Shown: positions 47,870 to 57,204, numbered from the stretch's first letter. The stretch: 64,000 nucleotides of DNA from an uncultured Eubacteriales bacterium (GCA_902492005.1 CABUJV010000005.1:1-64000), one strand, 5' to 3'. Translations and numbers: made by a program. Notes: a model not told the origin generated them from the sequence alone.

Positions 47870-49773
47870 TCCGTCTTCGCCTCCTCCAGCTCCGCCGCCA
47901 GGCCCTCCCAGACCGCATATAGGTGGGCGATCTCCTCCTCCAGCTTGTCCCGCTGGGCGTAGAGCTCGGTGAGCCGGAGATAGTCGCTGGCGGCCTCCTC
48001 GATCTCCCGGGTCAGGTCGTACATCTGCTCCTCCGCCCGGGTGACGGCCCGCTCGGCGGCGTTGACCTCTTTTTCCAGGTTCTTGGTGCCGCCGGTGCGC
48101 CTGGGCTTTTCCTTTTTCGGCGGCTCCTCCCTCCCCGCCGCGGCGGGGGACAGGCCCCTGGCCTGCCGCTCCTGAAGCTCGTTGTACTCGGCAAAGGTGC
48201 CCACGAAATCCGTGATGTGACCGTCCTCCAGCATCCAGATGCGGTTGGCGAACTGGTGGATAAAGTAGCGGTCGTGGGAGACGAAGAGCAGGTTGCCGCC
48301 GTAGTCGGCCACCGCCTCCTCGATCCACTCCCGGGAGCTGAGGTCCAGGTGGTTGGTGGGCTCGTCCAGAATGAGCAGGTTGATCTTCTCGTCCATGAGC
48401 ATGCACAGCCGCAGCCGGGACTGCTCCCCGCCGGACAGGGCCGAGACGGGTTTGAACACGTCCTCCCCCCGGAAGTTGAAGGCGGCCAGCCGGTCCCGGG
48501 CCTCCTGCGTGGAGCAGCCCAGGTCGTAGAGCATGGTGTCCACCAGGCTGCGCTCCGGGTGGTCGAAATGGACGATCTGGGGCAGGTAGCCCAGCCGGAC
48601 GGTGGGGCCCATGCGGACCTTTCCGGCGTCGGCCTCCTCCTCCCCCAGAAGAATCTTCAAAAGGGTGGATTTACCGGTGCCGTTGTCTCCCAGCAGGGCG
48701 ATGCGCTCGCCCCCCTCCACCAGCAGGTTCACATCCGAAAAGAGCCGCCGCCCATCGAAGGACTTGCTGAGGTCCTTGACTGTCAGGACCTCGTCCCCCC
48801 GGAATTCCCGCTCGCCGAAGCGGATGTCCAGCTTCCGCTCCTTCCTGGGCCGGTCGGTCTGGCGCAGGCGCTCGATGCGCTTTTCCATGGAGAAGGCCCG
48901 CTTGTGGAGCTTGTCCGACCCCATGAAGGCCCACAGGTGTAGCTTGTCCGCCGCCTCCTGGAGCTGCTCGATCTTGGCCTGCTCCTTTTCATACTGCTTT
49001 CTGCGCTCCTCGTAGCGGCGCTCCTTCTCCTCCACATAAAAGCTGTAGTTGCCGGAATAGAATTCCGCCTTTCCGTCCACCAGCTCAATGACCCGTGTGA
49101 CCACCCGGTCCAAAAACCAGCGGTCGTGGGAGATGGCCAGCACGGTGCCCTTGAACCGGGCCAGGTAGTCCTCCAGCCACTCGGTGGCCCGCAGGTCCAG
49201 GTGGTTGGTGGGCTCGTCCAGCAGGAGAATGTCGGTGTCCTCCAAAATGAGGCGGCCCAGGTTCACCCGGGTCTTTTCCCCGCCGGACAGGCTGGAAAAG
49301 AGCTGCCCCCGCATGTCCCGGGAGATCTGCAGGCCGTTGCACACCTTGTTGAGGGGGGTCTCCACGTCGTAGCCGCCCCCCGCCTCGAAGGCGGCCATCA
49401 GGCTGTCGTAGCGCCGCAGAAGGGCCGGGTCGGCCTCCCCGGCCTCCATGCGGCGGGTCAGACCCGCCATCTCCCGCTCCATGTCCCCCAGCCGGTCGAA
49501 GGCCGAGCGGAGCACCATATCCACGGTGTGGCCCGCCGGGTAGACGGGGATCTGGGAGATGAGGCCCAGCCGCTTGCCCGGGGCGATGGAGACCTGGCCC
49601 CCGTCGTGATCCAGCTCCCCGGTGAGAATCTTGAACAGGGTGGTCTTGCCCGCCCCGTTCTTGCCCAGAAGGCCCACCCGCTCCCCGGTGTCTACCTGGA
49701 AGGAGAGGCCGTCCAATATTTTGTTGCCAACCTCAAATTCTTTCCTGAGGCTTGACACGGAGATGTCTATCAT
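47866..49773 (-). CDS. ABC-F family ribosome-associated ATPase
   Basis: The 635-residue soluble protein has two ABC cassettes and no membrane helices: Walker A GLLGKNGAGKTTL and ALLGDNGTGKSTL, signatures LSGGEKTRVNL and LSGGEQSRLRL, Walker B ILLLDEPTNHLDL and LLILDEPTNHLDL. The linker between them (MGSDKLHKRAFSMEKRIERL region) is the ABC-F P-site tRNA interaction motif. A C-terminal coiled coil (about 560-635) ends it. Members are translation factors (Uup/YfmR-like) or antibiotic-resistance factors; this gene's housekeeping setting favours the former. ATG at 49773 follows GGGAG. Confidence 0.93.
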   Translation of the reverse strand: MIDISVSSLRKEFEVGNKILDGLSFQVDTGERVGLLGKNGAGKTTLFKILTGELDHDGGQVSIAPGKRLGLISQIPVYPAGHTVDMVLRSAFDRLGDMEREMAGLTRRMEAGEADPALLRRYDSLMAAFEAGGGYDVETPLNKVCNGLQISRDMRGQLFSSLSGGEKTRVNLGRLILEDTDILLLDEPTNHLDLRATEWLEDYLARFKGTVLAISHDRWFLDRVVTRVIELVDGKAEFYSGNYSFYVEEKERRYEERRKQYEKEQAKIEQLQEAADKLHLWAFMGSDKLHKRAFSMEKRIERLRQTDRPRKERKLDIRFGEREFRGDEVLTVKDLSKSFDGRRLFSDVNLLVEGGERIALLGDNGTGKSTLLKILLGEEEADAGKVRMGPTVRLGYLPQIVHFDHPERSLVDTMLYDLGCSTQEARDRLAAFNFRGEDVFKPVSALSGGEQSRLRLCMLMDEKINLLILDEPTNHLDLSSREWIEEAVADYGGNLLFVSHDRYFIHQFANRIWMLEDGHITDFVGTFAEYNELQERQARGLSPAAAGREEPPKKEKPRRTGGTKNLEKEVNAAERAVTRAEEQMYDLTREIEEAASDYLRLTELYAQRDKLEEEIAHLYAVWEGLAAELEEAKTE

Positions 49774-49788
49774 TCGTTTACTCCCGCC

Positions 49789-49815
49789 GTCTGTTGTGGT
49801 ATGATAACAACAGAC
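49789..49815. promoter_or_regulatory. Inverted repeat in the ABC-F / mtnA divergent region
   Basis: GTCTGTTGT (49789-49797) and ACAACAGAC (49807-49815) are perfect arms around nine bases. The dyad sits midway between the two divergent start codons, which are 70 bp apart, so it is a plausible shared operator. Confidence 0.45.
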
Positions 49816-49843
49816 TGATATCTTTGATTGGAGGGTTTCTACG

Positions 49844-50869
49844 ATGGATGCCATTCGCTGGCAGGGGGACTCCCTTGCGCTGCTGGACCAGACCCGGCTC
49901 CCGGTGGAGGAGGTCTGGAACACCTACACCGACTACCGGAAGGTGGCGGACGCCATCCGCCGCCTGGTGGTGCGGGGCGCGCCCGCCATCGGCGTGGCGG
50001 CGGCCTATGCGCTCTGCCTGGCCGCCATGGAATACAGGGACCAGGGCCCGGAGGAATTTCAGAAAAGCATGGCGGCGGCCTCGGCGGAGCTGGCCGCCAG
50101 CCGCCCCACCGCCGTCAATCTGTTCTGGGCTCTGGACCGGATGGGGCTGGCCCTGGGGGCGGCGGGGTGCAGTGCGGAGGCCCTGCCCATTCTGATCCGG
50201 GAGGCCGAGGCCATCCACCGGGAGGACGTGGCCATGAACCGGGCCATCGGCGCGGCCGGGGCGGGGGTCGTCCCCCACGGGGCCCGCATCCTCACCCACT
50301 GCAACGCCGGGGCCATCGCCACCGGGGGCTACGGCACCGCCCTGGGGGTGGTGCGCTCGGCCTTTACCCAGGGGAAGTTGGAGATGGTCTACTGCGACGA
50401 GACCCGGCCGCTTTTGCAGGGGGCCCGGCTCACCGCCTGGGAGCTGGTGAAGGACGGCATCCCCGCCACCCTCATCACCGACAACATGGCCGCCAGCCTG
50501 ATGGCCCAGGGGAAGATTGACCTGGTGCTTCTGGGCTGCGACCGGATGGCGGCCAACGGGGACTTTGCCAATAAGATCGGCACCTACGGCTTGGCGGTGC
50601 TGGCCCACTATCACGGCATCCCCTTCTATTCGGTGCTGCCCTCCAGCACCATCGACCTGTCCATCCCCGACGGCAGCCACATCCCCATCGAACAGCGGGA
50701 AGCCTCGGAGGTCACCCACTTCGCCGGGGTGCGGACGGCGCCGGAGGGCGTGGGGGTCTATAACCCCGCCTTCGACGTGACTCCCCACCGGCTGCTCACC
50801 GGCATCATCACCGAGAGGGGGGTCATCCACCCGCCCTTTGCCGAGCAGCTCGCCGAGTTGTTCGGCTGA
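49844..50869 (+). CDS. mtnA: S-methyl-5-thioribose-1-phosphate isomerase
   Basis: The 341-residue enzyme converts methylthioribose-1-phosphate to methylthioribulose-1-phosphate in methionine salvage. The signatures are RGAPAIGVAAAYAL, the catalytic Cys in LTHCNAGAIATGGYGTALGV, the catalytic Asp in VLLGCDRMAANGDFANKIGT, and SSTIDLSI. No other salvage gene (mtnK, mtnB, mtnN) is adjacent, so it probably works with enzymes encoded elsewhere or in a partial pathway. The ATG at 49844 follows GGAGGG. Confidence 0.94.
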   Translation: MDAIRWQGDSLALLDQTRLPVEEVWNTYTDYRKVADAIRRLVVRGAPAIGVAAAYALCLAAMEYRDQGPEEFQKSMAAASAELAASRPTAVNLFWALDRMGLALGAAGCSAEALPILIREAEAIHREDVAMNRAIGAAGAGVVPHGARILTHCNAGAIATGGYGTALGVVRSAFTQGKLEMVYCDETRPLLQGARLTAWELVKDGIPATLITDNMAASLMAQGKIDLVLLGCDRMAANGDFANKIGTYGLAVLAHYHGIPFYSVLPSSTIDLSIPDGSHIPIEQREASEVTHFAGVRTAPEGVGVYNPAFDVTPHRLLTGIITERGVIHPPFAEQLAELFG

Positions 50870-50873
50870 ACCG

Positions 50874-52265
50874 CTACGGCTCGGGCGTAATGCTCTTCAG
50901 ATAGGACACGATCTCTTCAAACGCCATCCCACGGGAGGCCTTGACCAGCACGGTCGTATGGGGCTGAAGCTCCTGCTGCAGTGCGGCCCGGGCCTCCTCT
51001 TTCGTTTCGAACCAGTACACCCCGGGAACCAGAGCCTCCTTGGCGGCGGTATAGATGTGCCGGGCCAGGGGGCCGATGGCCACCAGGCAGTCGATGCCCG
51101 CCTTGCCCAGGTAGCCGCCCACGCCGGCGTGGAGGGTGGGGGCCAGCGGCCCCAGCTCGAACATGTCGCCCAAGACGGCGATCTTATAGGTTCCGCCGGT
51201 CTTGGACAGGACCTCCACCGCCGCCCGCATGGACTGGGGGTTGGCGTTGTAGGCGTCGTCCAGGATGGTGATGCCGTCCCCCCGGCGCAGGATGTTCATG
51301 CGCATCTTGGTGGGGGCGAAGCGGAGCACGCCCCGGGCAATCTCCTCGCCGGTCATGCCGAAGTGCTGCCCCACCGCCGCGGCCATCAGGGTGGGGTAGA
51401 GCATGTGGTTGCCTAGGGCGGGGATCTCCACCGGAAAGCCCCCCTCCGGGGTATCCACCCGGCAGTCCACCTTGTGTTCTCCATCGCTCCACACCTGGCT
51501 GGCCCGGTACTCCAGGCCCTCCGCCGTGCCGCAGAACACAGTCTGGAAGGGCAGGCCGCCCCGCAGGGTGGTCAGCAGCGCGTCGTCTCCGTTGAGCACC
51601 GCCAGCCCCCCCGGCTTCATGTGAGAGAAGATCTCGCACTTGGCCTTGAGGATGTTCTCCCGGGAGCCCAGGTTCTCGATGTGGGCATCCCCGATGTTGG
51701 TGATGAGGGCCACGTCGGGCTCCACGATGCCGCTGAGGTACTCGATCTCTCCGAAGTGGTTCATCCCCATCTCCAGCACGCACAGCTCATGCTGGCGGTT
51801 GAGCCGCAGCAGGGTCAGGGGGAGGCCTACCTCGTTGTTGAAGTTTCCCTCGGTCTTGAGGACCTTGAACTTCTCCCCCAGCACGGCGGCCACCATGTCC
51901 TTCGTGGTGGTCTTGCCCACGCTGCCGGTGACGCCCACGAAGGGGATCTTGAACTTCTGCTTGTAATGCCGGGCCAGATCCCGCAGGGCCTTCTGGGTGG
52001 AGGACACCTTGATGTAGAACTTGCCGGGCAGATAGGTCTCCCGCTCCCGCTGGGTGAAGCAGCCCGCCGCCCCGCCGGTGAGGGCGTCGTGGATGAAGGC
52101 GTGTCCGTCGAACCGCTCCCCCACCAGGGGGATGAACAGCGCGCCGGGGTCGGGCTCCCGGCTGTCGGTAAACACATGGGTGACGGTCCGGTCCAGGTCG
52201 TCGAACCCTCCCAGAAGCTTGCCTCCCACGGCCTCAGCGATCTCTCGAACGGTAATGGGCTCCAT
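50874..52265 (-). CDS. murF: UDP-MurNAc-tripeptide--D-Ala-D-Ala ligase
   Basis: The 463-residue Mur ligase adds D-Ala-D-Ala to the peptidoglycan precursor. VGVTGSVGKTTTKDMVAAVL is the ATP loop, VLEMGMNHFGEIEYLS and ITNIGDAHIENLGS are metal/substrate blocks, and ILDDAYNANPQSMRAA is typical of MurF. It begins 8 bp after ddl, whose product is its substrate supplier, so the pair forms a functional operon. Confidence 0.96.
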   Translation of the reverse strand: MEPITVREIAEAVGGKLLGGFDDLDRTVTHVFTDSREPDPGALFIPLVGERFDGHAFIHDALTGGAAGCFTQRERETYLPGKFYIKVSSTQKALRDLARHYKQKFKIPFVGVTGSVGKTTTKDMVAAVLGEKFKVLKTEGNFNNEVGLPLTLLRLNRQHELCVLEMGMNHFGEIEYLSGIVEPDVALITNIGDAHIENLGSRENILKAKCEIFSHMKPGGLAVLNGDDALLTTLRGGLPFQTVFCGTAEGLEYRASQVWSDGEHKVDCRVDTPEGGFPVEIPALGNHMLYPTLMAAAVGQHFGMTGEEIARGVLRFAPTKMRMNILRRGDGITILDDAYNANPQSMRAAVEVLSKTGGTYKIAVLGDMFELGPLAPTLHAGVGGYLGKAGIDCLVAIGPLARHIYTAAKEALVPGVYWFETKEEARAALQQELQPHTTVLVKASRGMAFEEIVSYLKSITPEP

Positions 52266-52273
52266 AACAGTCC

Positions 52274-53329
52274 CTACTTTCCCTGTTTTCTGGCCTCCAG
52301 GGAGGCGGTGATGATGCGCTCGCACAGCTCCGGATAGCCGATGCCCACGGCGGCGGCCTCCTGGGGCAGCAGGCTGGTGGGGGTCATGCCGGGCAGGGTG
52401 TTGATCTCCAAAAACCAGGGCGTGCCGCCCTCGTCCAGAATGAAGTCGGCCCGGGAGTAGACGCTCAGGCCCAGGGCGTGGTAGACCGTCAGAGTGGCCT
52501 GGCGCAGCTTTTCCTCGACCTCCGCCGGAATGGGGGCCGGACAGACCTCCACCGCCGCGCCGGGCTGGTACTTGTTGGCATAATCGTAAAAGCCCTGCTT
52601 GGGGATGATCTCGATGGAGGGCAGGCCCCGGTCCTCCAGGACGCCCACCTGGACCTCCCGGCCCCGGACGTACTGCTCCAGCACACAGTGGCCGCCGAAG
52701 CGCAGGCCCTCCAGCAGGGCGGCGTGGAGCTCCTTCTTGTCGTGGGCGATGGAGACCCCGATGGAGGAACCGCTGTCCACCGGCTTGACCACGCAGGGCG
52801 CCGGGGTGGTGCTGGTCAGGCGGTCCACATCAGCCTCGGTGTAGCGAACGGTCCGCCACTTGGGGGTATCCACCCCCAGGCCGGAGATGAGCCGCTTGGT
52901 CAGATCCTTGTCCATGGCCAAAGCGGAGCCCAGATAGCCCGCGCCGGTATATGGGATGCCCATCAGATCGAAGGCGGCCTGGACCCGGCCGTCCTCGCCG
53001 CACTGGCCGTGCAGGGCCAGGAACACCACGTCGGCCAAGGCGCACAGCTCCAGCACGCCGGGGCCGAACTGGCTCTTGCCCTTCCACTTCCGGGCAGCCT
53101 TCACCTGCTCCAAATCGGGGGCCTCCCGCTGCACCCGTTTGCCCGCGTCGGACAGGGGCGCGTCAAAATAGGCCTCTGCGGGGCCGTTGTAGTCCTCCAG
53201 GCCGAAGTACAAATCCACCAGCGCCGCCTGGTGCCCCCGGTCCCGCAGAGCCTCGGCGATCATGGTTCCGGAGGAGAGCGAGACGTTGCGCTCCGGGCTC
53301 AGTCCCCCAGCCAAAACAACAATTTTCAT
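52274..53329 (-). CDS. ddl: D-alanine--D-alanine ligase
   Basis: The 351-residue ATP-grasp enzyme joins two D-alanines. VVLAGGLSPERNVSLSSG, LALHGQCGEDGRVQAAFDLM, GIPYTGAGYLGSALAMDKDL and VKPVDSGSSIGVS are family blocks, and FLEINTLPGMTPTSLLP carries the metal ligands. The Tyr of the YxG-type omega-loop (RGREVQVGVL, QGFYDYANKY) is compatible with D-Ala rather than D-Lac specificity. ATG at 53329 follows AAGGAG. Confidence 0.96.
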   Translation of the reverse strand: MKIVVLAGGLSPERNVSLSSGTMIAEALRDRGHQAALVDLYFGLEDYNGPAEAYFDAPLSDAGKRVQREAPDLEQVKAARKWKGKSQFGPGVLELCALADVVFLALHGQCGEDGRVQAAFDLMGIPYTGAGYLGSALAMDKDLTKRLISGLGVDTPKWRTVRYTEADVDRLTSTTPAPCVVKPVDSGSSIGVSIAHDKKELHAALLEGLRFGGHCVLEQYVRGREVQVGVLEDRGLPSIEIIPKQGFYDYANKYQPGAAVEVCPAPIPAEVEEKLRQATLTVYHALGLSVYSRADFILDEGGTPWFLEINTLPGMTPTSLLPQEAAAVGIGYPELCERIITASLEARKQGK

Positions 53330-53424
53330 AGAAAACTCCTTCGTCAAGAGAGATATTACCATTGTACGCCTGATTTTTTATTTTACCACAGCCGGGAAAA
53401 AATCTCAATCCTAACTGCAACAAA

Positions 53425-53456
53425 CGCCGGGCCGGAGACAAAGCTCCGGCCCGGCG
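53425..53456 (-). terminator. Terminator of the tsaE-tsaB-upp-GNAT operon
   Basis: CGCCGGGCCGGAG pairs with CTCCGGCCCGGCG (53425-53456), with short T-tracts on both sides. Confidence 0.75.
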
Positions 53457-53478
53457 CTCTTTTGCGTGCATGAAGGGC

Positions 53479-54024
53479 TCACTCGTTGCGCCGGACCATG
53501 TGAATGTGGTCCTCCCACACCCCGTTGATCCGCAGATACCGGACGGCCAGCCCCTCCTCCTGGAAGCCGGCCTTCCGGGCCACGCCCAGGGAGGCGGCGT
53601 TCCGGGGCATGATGTTGGCCTCGATCCGGTGGAGCCCCAGCACGGTGAAGGCGATGCGGACGGCTTCCTCCACCGCCTCGGTCATATAGCCCCGGCGCAG
53701 CAGTGCGCCGTCCAGCTTGTAGCCCAGAAAGCAGGACTGAAAGGCCCCCCGAACCAAGTTGTTGAGTCCCACCAGGCCCACGATCCGCTCCGGCGCCTCC
53801 CGCAGGGAGAGGTAGAAGCGGTAAGAGCGGTCCTCCTCCGCCAGCCGCACTTCCTCCGCCAGCAGAGAGCGCTGTCCCTCCTGTGTAAAGAAGCTCTCTT
53901 CCCGTACCGGCTCGAAAGCCGCCAGAAACGCCCGGTTCCGGCGGTAGTAGTCCGCCGCCGCCCCGGCCAGCTCCGGTCCGGCCGGTGTCAGGCGCAGCCG
54001 CCGCGTCTCATAGGCAGGCTGCAC
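53479..54024 (-). CDS. GNAT acetyltransferase (RimJ/RimL type)
   Basis: The 181-residue protein carries the GNAT fold as seen in RimJ/RimL-type N-acetyltransferases: TRRLRLTP at the start, IVGLVGLNNLVRGAFQSCFLGYKLD, the acetyl-CoA loop ALLRRGYMTEAVEEAV, and IEANIMPRNAASLGVARKAGF. The most likely start is GTG at 54024, just past the upp stop; no strong ribosome site is visible, so coupling to upp is assumed. It is the last gene of the tsaE-tsaB-upp operon. In many genomes RimI follows tsaB, but this is a different subfamily. Confidence 0.85.
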   Translation of the reverse strand: MQPAYETRRLRLTPAGPELAGAAADYYRRNRAFLAAFEPVREESFFTQEGQRSLLAEEVRLAEEDRSYRFYLSLREAPERIVGLVGLNNLVRGAFQSCFLGYKLDGALLRRGYMTEAVEEAVRIAFTVLGLHRIEANIMPRNAASLGVARKAGFQEEGLAVRYLRINGVWEDHIHMVRRNE

Positions 54025-54028
54025 CGGA

Positions 54029-54661
54029 TTACTTCGTGCCGAAGATGCGGTCGCCGGCGTCGCCCAGGCCGGGGACGATGTAGCCGTGGTCATTGAGCCT
54101 CTCGTCCAGCGCGGCGCAGTAGATGGCCACGTCGGGATGGTCCTTGCGGATGCGCTCCACCCCCTCGGGGGCGGCGATGATATTCATCAGTTTGATGTGC
54201 TTGACCTCATAGTTTTTGATAAACTGGATGGCCGCGGAGGCCGAGCCGCCGGTGGCCAGCATGGGGTCCAGAACGATCACGTCCCGCTCGGCGATGTCGG
54301 AGGGCATCTTGCAGTAGTATTCCACGGGCTCCAGGGTGTCGGGGTCCCGGTACAGGCCGATGTGGCCCACCTTGGCGGAGGGGATGAGGGTGAGAATGCC
54401 GTCCACCATGCCCAGTCCGGCCCGCAGGATGGGGACGATGGCCAGCTTTTTGCCCGCTAGGGTCTTGAACCTGCCGGTGGCCACGGGGGTCTTGATGGTG
54501 ACCTCCTCGGTGGGCAGGTCCCGGGTGGCCTCGTAGCACATGAGGGAGGCAATCTCGGAGACGATCTCCCGGAACTCCTTTACGCCGGTGCGCTCATCCC
54601 GGAGGATGGTTAGTTTATGCTGGATCAGCGGGTGATTAAAAATGTGTACCATTTCGTCCAT
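54029..54661 (-). CDS. upp: Uracil phosphoribosyltransferase
   Basis: The 210-residue salvage enzyme makes UMP from uracil and PRPP. VHIFNHPLIQHKLTILRDERT, LRAGLGMVDGILTLIPSAKVGHIGLYRD and the PRPP loop VIVLDPMLATGGSA are diagnostic. The ATG at 54661 lies one base beyond the tsaB stop codon, so translation is coupled. Confidence 0.97.
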   Translation of the reverse strand: MDEMVHIFNHPLIQHKLTILRDERTGVKEFREIVSEIASLMCYEATRDLPTEEVTIKTPVATGRFKTLAGKKLAIVPILRAGLGMVDGILTLIPSAKVGHIGLYRDPDTLEPVEYYCKMPSDIAERDVIVLDPMLATGGSASAAIQFIKNYEVKHIKLMNIIAAPEGVERIRKDHPDVAIYCAALDERLNDHGYIVPGLGDAGDRIFGTK

Positions 54662-54662
54662 G

Positions 54663-55391
54663 TCAGTTGTCCCCTTTACATTTTTCAGCTTTTCCTTCTC
54701 TTGCAAGCCGCTCCCGCTCCGCCTGGGAGAGCCGGTGGTAGACCGGCTCCAGCCCGGCGGCCGTCACCAGTCCGCCCCGGCCGGCCAGCTCCGCCGCCGC
54801 CCGGGCGACCCCCCAGGCGCTTTGGAGCACCAGGTGGGGCGGTGCGGGCTCCACGGAAAGACCGCGCTTTGTGAGCTCATTATAGCACAGCTTTGCCCCG
54901 TCTCCAACCAGAATCTGCGGTTTTTTCCGCGCCTCCAGCTCGGCCGCCAGCTGCTCCACGCTCACGGCCCGGTCGGAGCACCGGCGCAGCAGCGCGCCGC
55001 CCCGCACCTCAAACAGGGCGTTGTAGACCTGCTGCCGCCGGGCGTCCATGACGGCGCAGAGGCCGGCCCCCTCCAGATGGGCCAGGGGCCAGGCCATGGC
55101 CTCCAAGGTGGACACCCCGGCGCAGGGCTTGTTCCCTGCCCAGGCCAGCCCCTTGGCCGCCGCAACGCCGATGCGCAGTCCGGTGAAGGACCCCGGCCCC
55201 GCCGCCACGGCCACCACGTCCACCTCGTCCAGGGTGTGCCCGCAGTTTTTCAGCAGGTCCCCGCACAGGGGCATCAGGGTGCGGGAATGGGTCAGGCCGC
55301 TGTTCTGAAAGGACTGGGCCAGCAGCCTCCCGTCCTCCCACAGGCACACCGAGCAGGCCGCGGCGGAGGACTCCAGCGCCAGTATCTTCAT
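54663..55391 (-). CDS. tsaB: tRNA t6A synthesis protein TsaB
   Basis: The 242-residue ASKHA-fold protein is the scaffold partner of TsaD and TsaE in t6A formation. KILALESSAAACSVCLWEDG, SGLTHSRTLMPL and AVAAGPGSFTGLRIGVAAAKGLA are characteristic. Its ATG overlaps the tsaE stop (ATGA). Confidence 0.94.
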   Translation of the reverse strand: MKILALESSAAACSVCLWEDGRLLAQSFQNSGLTHSRTLMPLCGDLLKNCGHTLDEVDVVAVAAGPGSFTGLRIGVAAAKGLAWAGNKPCAGVSTLEAMAWPLAHLEGAGLCAVMDARRQQVYNALFEVRGGALLRRCSDRAVSVEQLAAELEARKKPQILVGDGAKLCYNELTKRGLSVEPAPPHLVLQSAWGVARAAAELAGRGGLVTAAGLEPVYHRLSQAERERLAREGKAEKCKGDN

Positions 55392-55816
55392 GTGGTTTCC
55401 TCCTCCGTGACGGTGATCCGCCGCTGCCCGCCGCGCTCCCCCCGGCGCAGGTCCACCCGGATACAGCCGGGCTCCAGGGCGTCGCGGACAATCTCGCTCC
55501 ACTCCACGGCGCATACCCCGCCCCGGGCCAGATAGTCCTCCCAACCGATGTCGTACAGCTCGTCGGCCGAGCCCAGGCGGTACATGTCGAAGTGGAACAG
55601 GGGCAGGCGGCCCCCCTCGTACTCGTTGACGATGGTAAAGGTGGGGCTGGTCACCCGGTCCGGGATGCCCAGGCCCCGGGCCAGGCCCCGGACAAAGGCG
55701 GTTTTGCCCGCCCCCAGATCCCCGGTGAAGGCCACCACGTCTCCCGGCTCCAGCCGGACGGCCAGCTCGGCCCCCAGGGCCTCGGTCTCCTCCACGCTGT
55801 TGGAGAGATAATCCAT
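55388..55816 (-). CDS. tsaE: tRNA t6A synthesis ATPase TsaE
   Basis: The 142-residue P-loop ATPase drives the t6A complex. GDVVAFTGDLGAGKTAFVRG is the P-loop, VTSPTFTIVNEY and LPLFHFDMYRLGSADEL are family blocks, and GVCAVEWSEIV follows. It is the first gene of the tsaE-tsaB-upp-GNAT operon and diverges from ftsW/rodA. Confidence 0.95.
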   Translation of the reverse strand: MDYLSNSVEETEALGAELAVRLEPGDVVAFTGDLGAGKTAFVRGLARGLGIPDRVTSPTFTIVNEYEGGRLPLFHFDMYRLGSADELYDIGWEDYLARGGVCAVEWSEIVRDALEPGCIRVDLRRGERGGQRRITVTEEETT

Positions 55817-55882
55817 GCGCCCGCCCCCTTCCGTTCAAAATTCCGAGGTATTATATCACAGCTTTCCGCTTTTGTAAAACGG

Positions 55883-55911
55883 TTTACGAACCGGCGGGAA
55901 GGTGGTACAAT
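55883..55911 (+). promoter_or_regulatory. Promoter of the ftsW/rodA gene
   Basis: TTTACG (55883-55888), a 17-bp spacer and TACAAT (55906-55911), 46 bp before the start codon. Confidence 0.65.
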
Positions 55912-55957
55912 AGCATATCTGAGTTTACCGCTAAGTCTCAAAAGGAGGGCCGTATTC

Positions 55958-57151
55958 ATGTGGTTCCGGGATGCCCTGCGCGAATTCTTCCATAAAGCCG
56001 ACCTGCTGCTTCTGGGGCTGTGTGTGGCGGCCTCCCTGTTCGGCGTGGCGCTGATCTACAGCGCCACCCGCTATCTGGACGAAGCCGGCTCCCGGTTCAT
56101 CCCCATCCAGCTCGCCGCCATCTGCCTTGGGGTGGTGGCCTATGCCGTCATGTCCTTCGTGGACATTGAGCTATTCACCGAACGGTCCTGGAAATGGATG
56201 CTGGTCTTCAACGTCATCCTCATCCTGCTGCTGCTCACCCCCTTCGGCGTGGGCAAGGAGGAGACCGGCAACAACAGCTGGCTGGATTTCCCCCTCATTC
56301 CGGTGAACATCCAGCCCGCCGAGGTGGCCAAGATCTTCTTCATCCTGGTGCTGGCCTGGCAGTGCGCCCGCTACCAGGAGTGGGGCATCAGCCGCCCCGG
56401 CCCGGTCTTTCTGCTGGCCGGCCACACGCTTTTCATGGCCGGGCTCATTGCAGTGGTCTCGGGCGATTTCGGCATGGTGCTGGTCTATCTCTTCCTGTTC
56501 GTGGTCATGGCCTGGACCGCCGGAATCAAAAAGCGGTGGTTCCTCCTGGGCGGCGGGACCGCCGCGGGCGGGCTGGCGCTGGTGTGGCCCCACCTGCCCC
56601 AGTACATCACCCTGCGCTTCACCGTCGTCATTGACCATATCCTGGGCGTCACCGAACCCACCAGCTACTGGGAGCAGACCCAAGGCAAGGGCTGGCAGCA
56701 GAGCCGCAGTATCCTGGCCATCGGCAGCGGCGGCCTCACCGGGCAGGGCTATCTCCAGGGCACCCAAACCCAGAGCACCTATGAAGAGGCCCTGAACGCC
56801 CGCTATACCGACGAGATTTTCGCCGTCTGCGGCGAGGAGCTGGGCCTCGTGGGATGCCTTCTGGTCCTGCTGCTGCTGGCCGCCATCATCCTGCGCTGCC
56901 TGTGGGTGGCCCGCCACGCCAGCAGCCCCATGAGCGCCTATGTGGCCATGGGCTACGGCGGGATGCTCCTCATCCAGACCTTTGTCAACGTGGCCTCCTG
57001 CCTCTACGTTTTTCCTCTGGTGGGGCTGACCCTGCCCTTCTTCAGCTACGGCGGCTCCTCCATCCTCACCCTCTTCGCCTGCATGGGCATCGTCTCCGGC
57101 GTCAAGATGCGCTCCCTGCCAAGCTGGCTCCGGGACCGCGGTCAGTTATAA
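55958..57151 (+). CDS. FtsW/RodA/SpoVE (SEDS) peptidoglycan polymerase
   Basis: The 397-residue protein has ten hydrophobic helices and the SEDS motifs NNSWLDFPLIPVNIQPAEVAK near residue 110 and VGLTLPFFSYGGSSILTLF near the end. The large outer loop contains the expected catalytic Asp (YTDEIFAVCGEELG region). SEDS proteins polymerise glycan strands with a class B PBP. No pbp gene is adjacent, so elongation versus division or spore role is undecided. ATG at 55958 follows AAAGGAGGG. Confidence 0.94.
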   Translation: MWFRDALREFFHKADLLLLGLCVAASLFGVALIYSATRYLDEAGSRFIPIQLAAICLGVVAYAVMSFVDIELFTERSWKWMLVFNVILILLLLTPFGVGKEETGNNSWLDFPLIPVNIQPAEVAKIFFILVLAWQCARYQEWGISRPGPVFLLAGHTLFMAGLIAVVSGDFGMVLVYLFLFVVMAWTAGIKKRWFLLGGGTAAGGLALVWPHLPQYITLRFTVVIDHILGVTEPTSYWEQTQGKGWQQSRSILAIGSGGLTGQGYLQGTQTQSTYEEALNARYTDEIFAVCGEELGLVGCLLVLLLLAAIILRCLWVARHASSPMSAYVAMGYGGMLLIQTFVNVASCLYVFPLVGLTLPFFSYGGSSILTLFACMGIVSGVKMRSLPSWLRDRGQL

Positions 57152-57162
57152 ATGGAATCGCA

Positions 57163-57199
57163 GAGGACAGGCGCGGAGGTTTCCCCCGCGCCCGTCCTC
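57163..57199. terminator. Hairpin between convergent ftsW/rodA and MBL genes
   Basis: GAGGAC and GTCCTC enclose an inner GCGCGG/CCGCGC stem (57163-57199). There is no T-run. Confidence 0.5.
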
Positions 57200-57204
57200 G
57201 ATCT

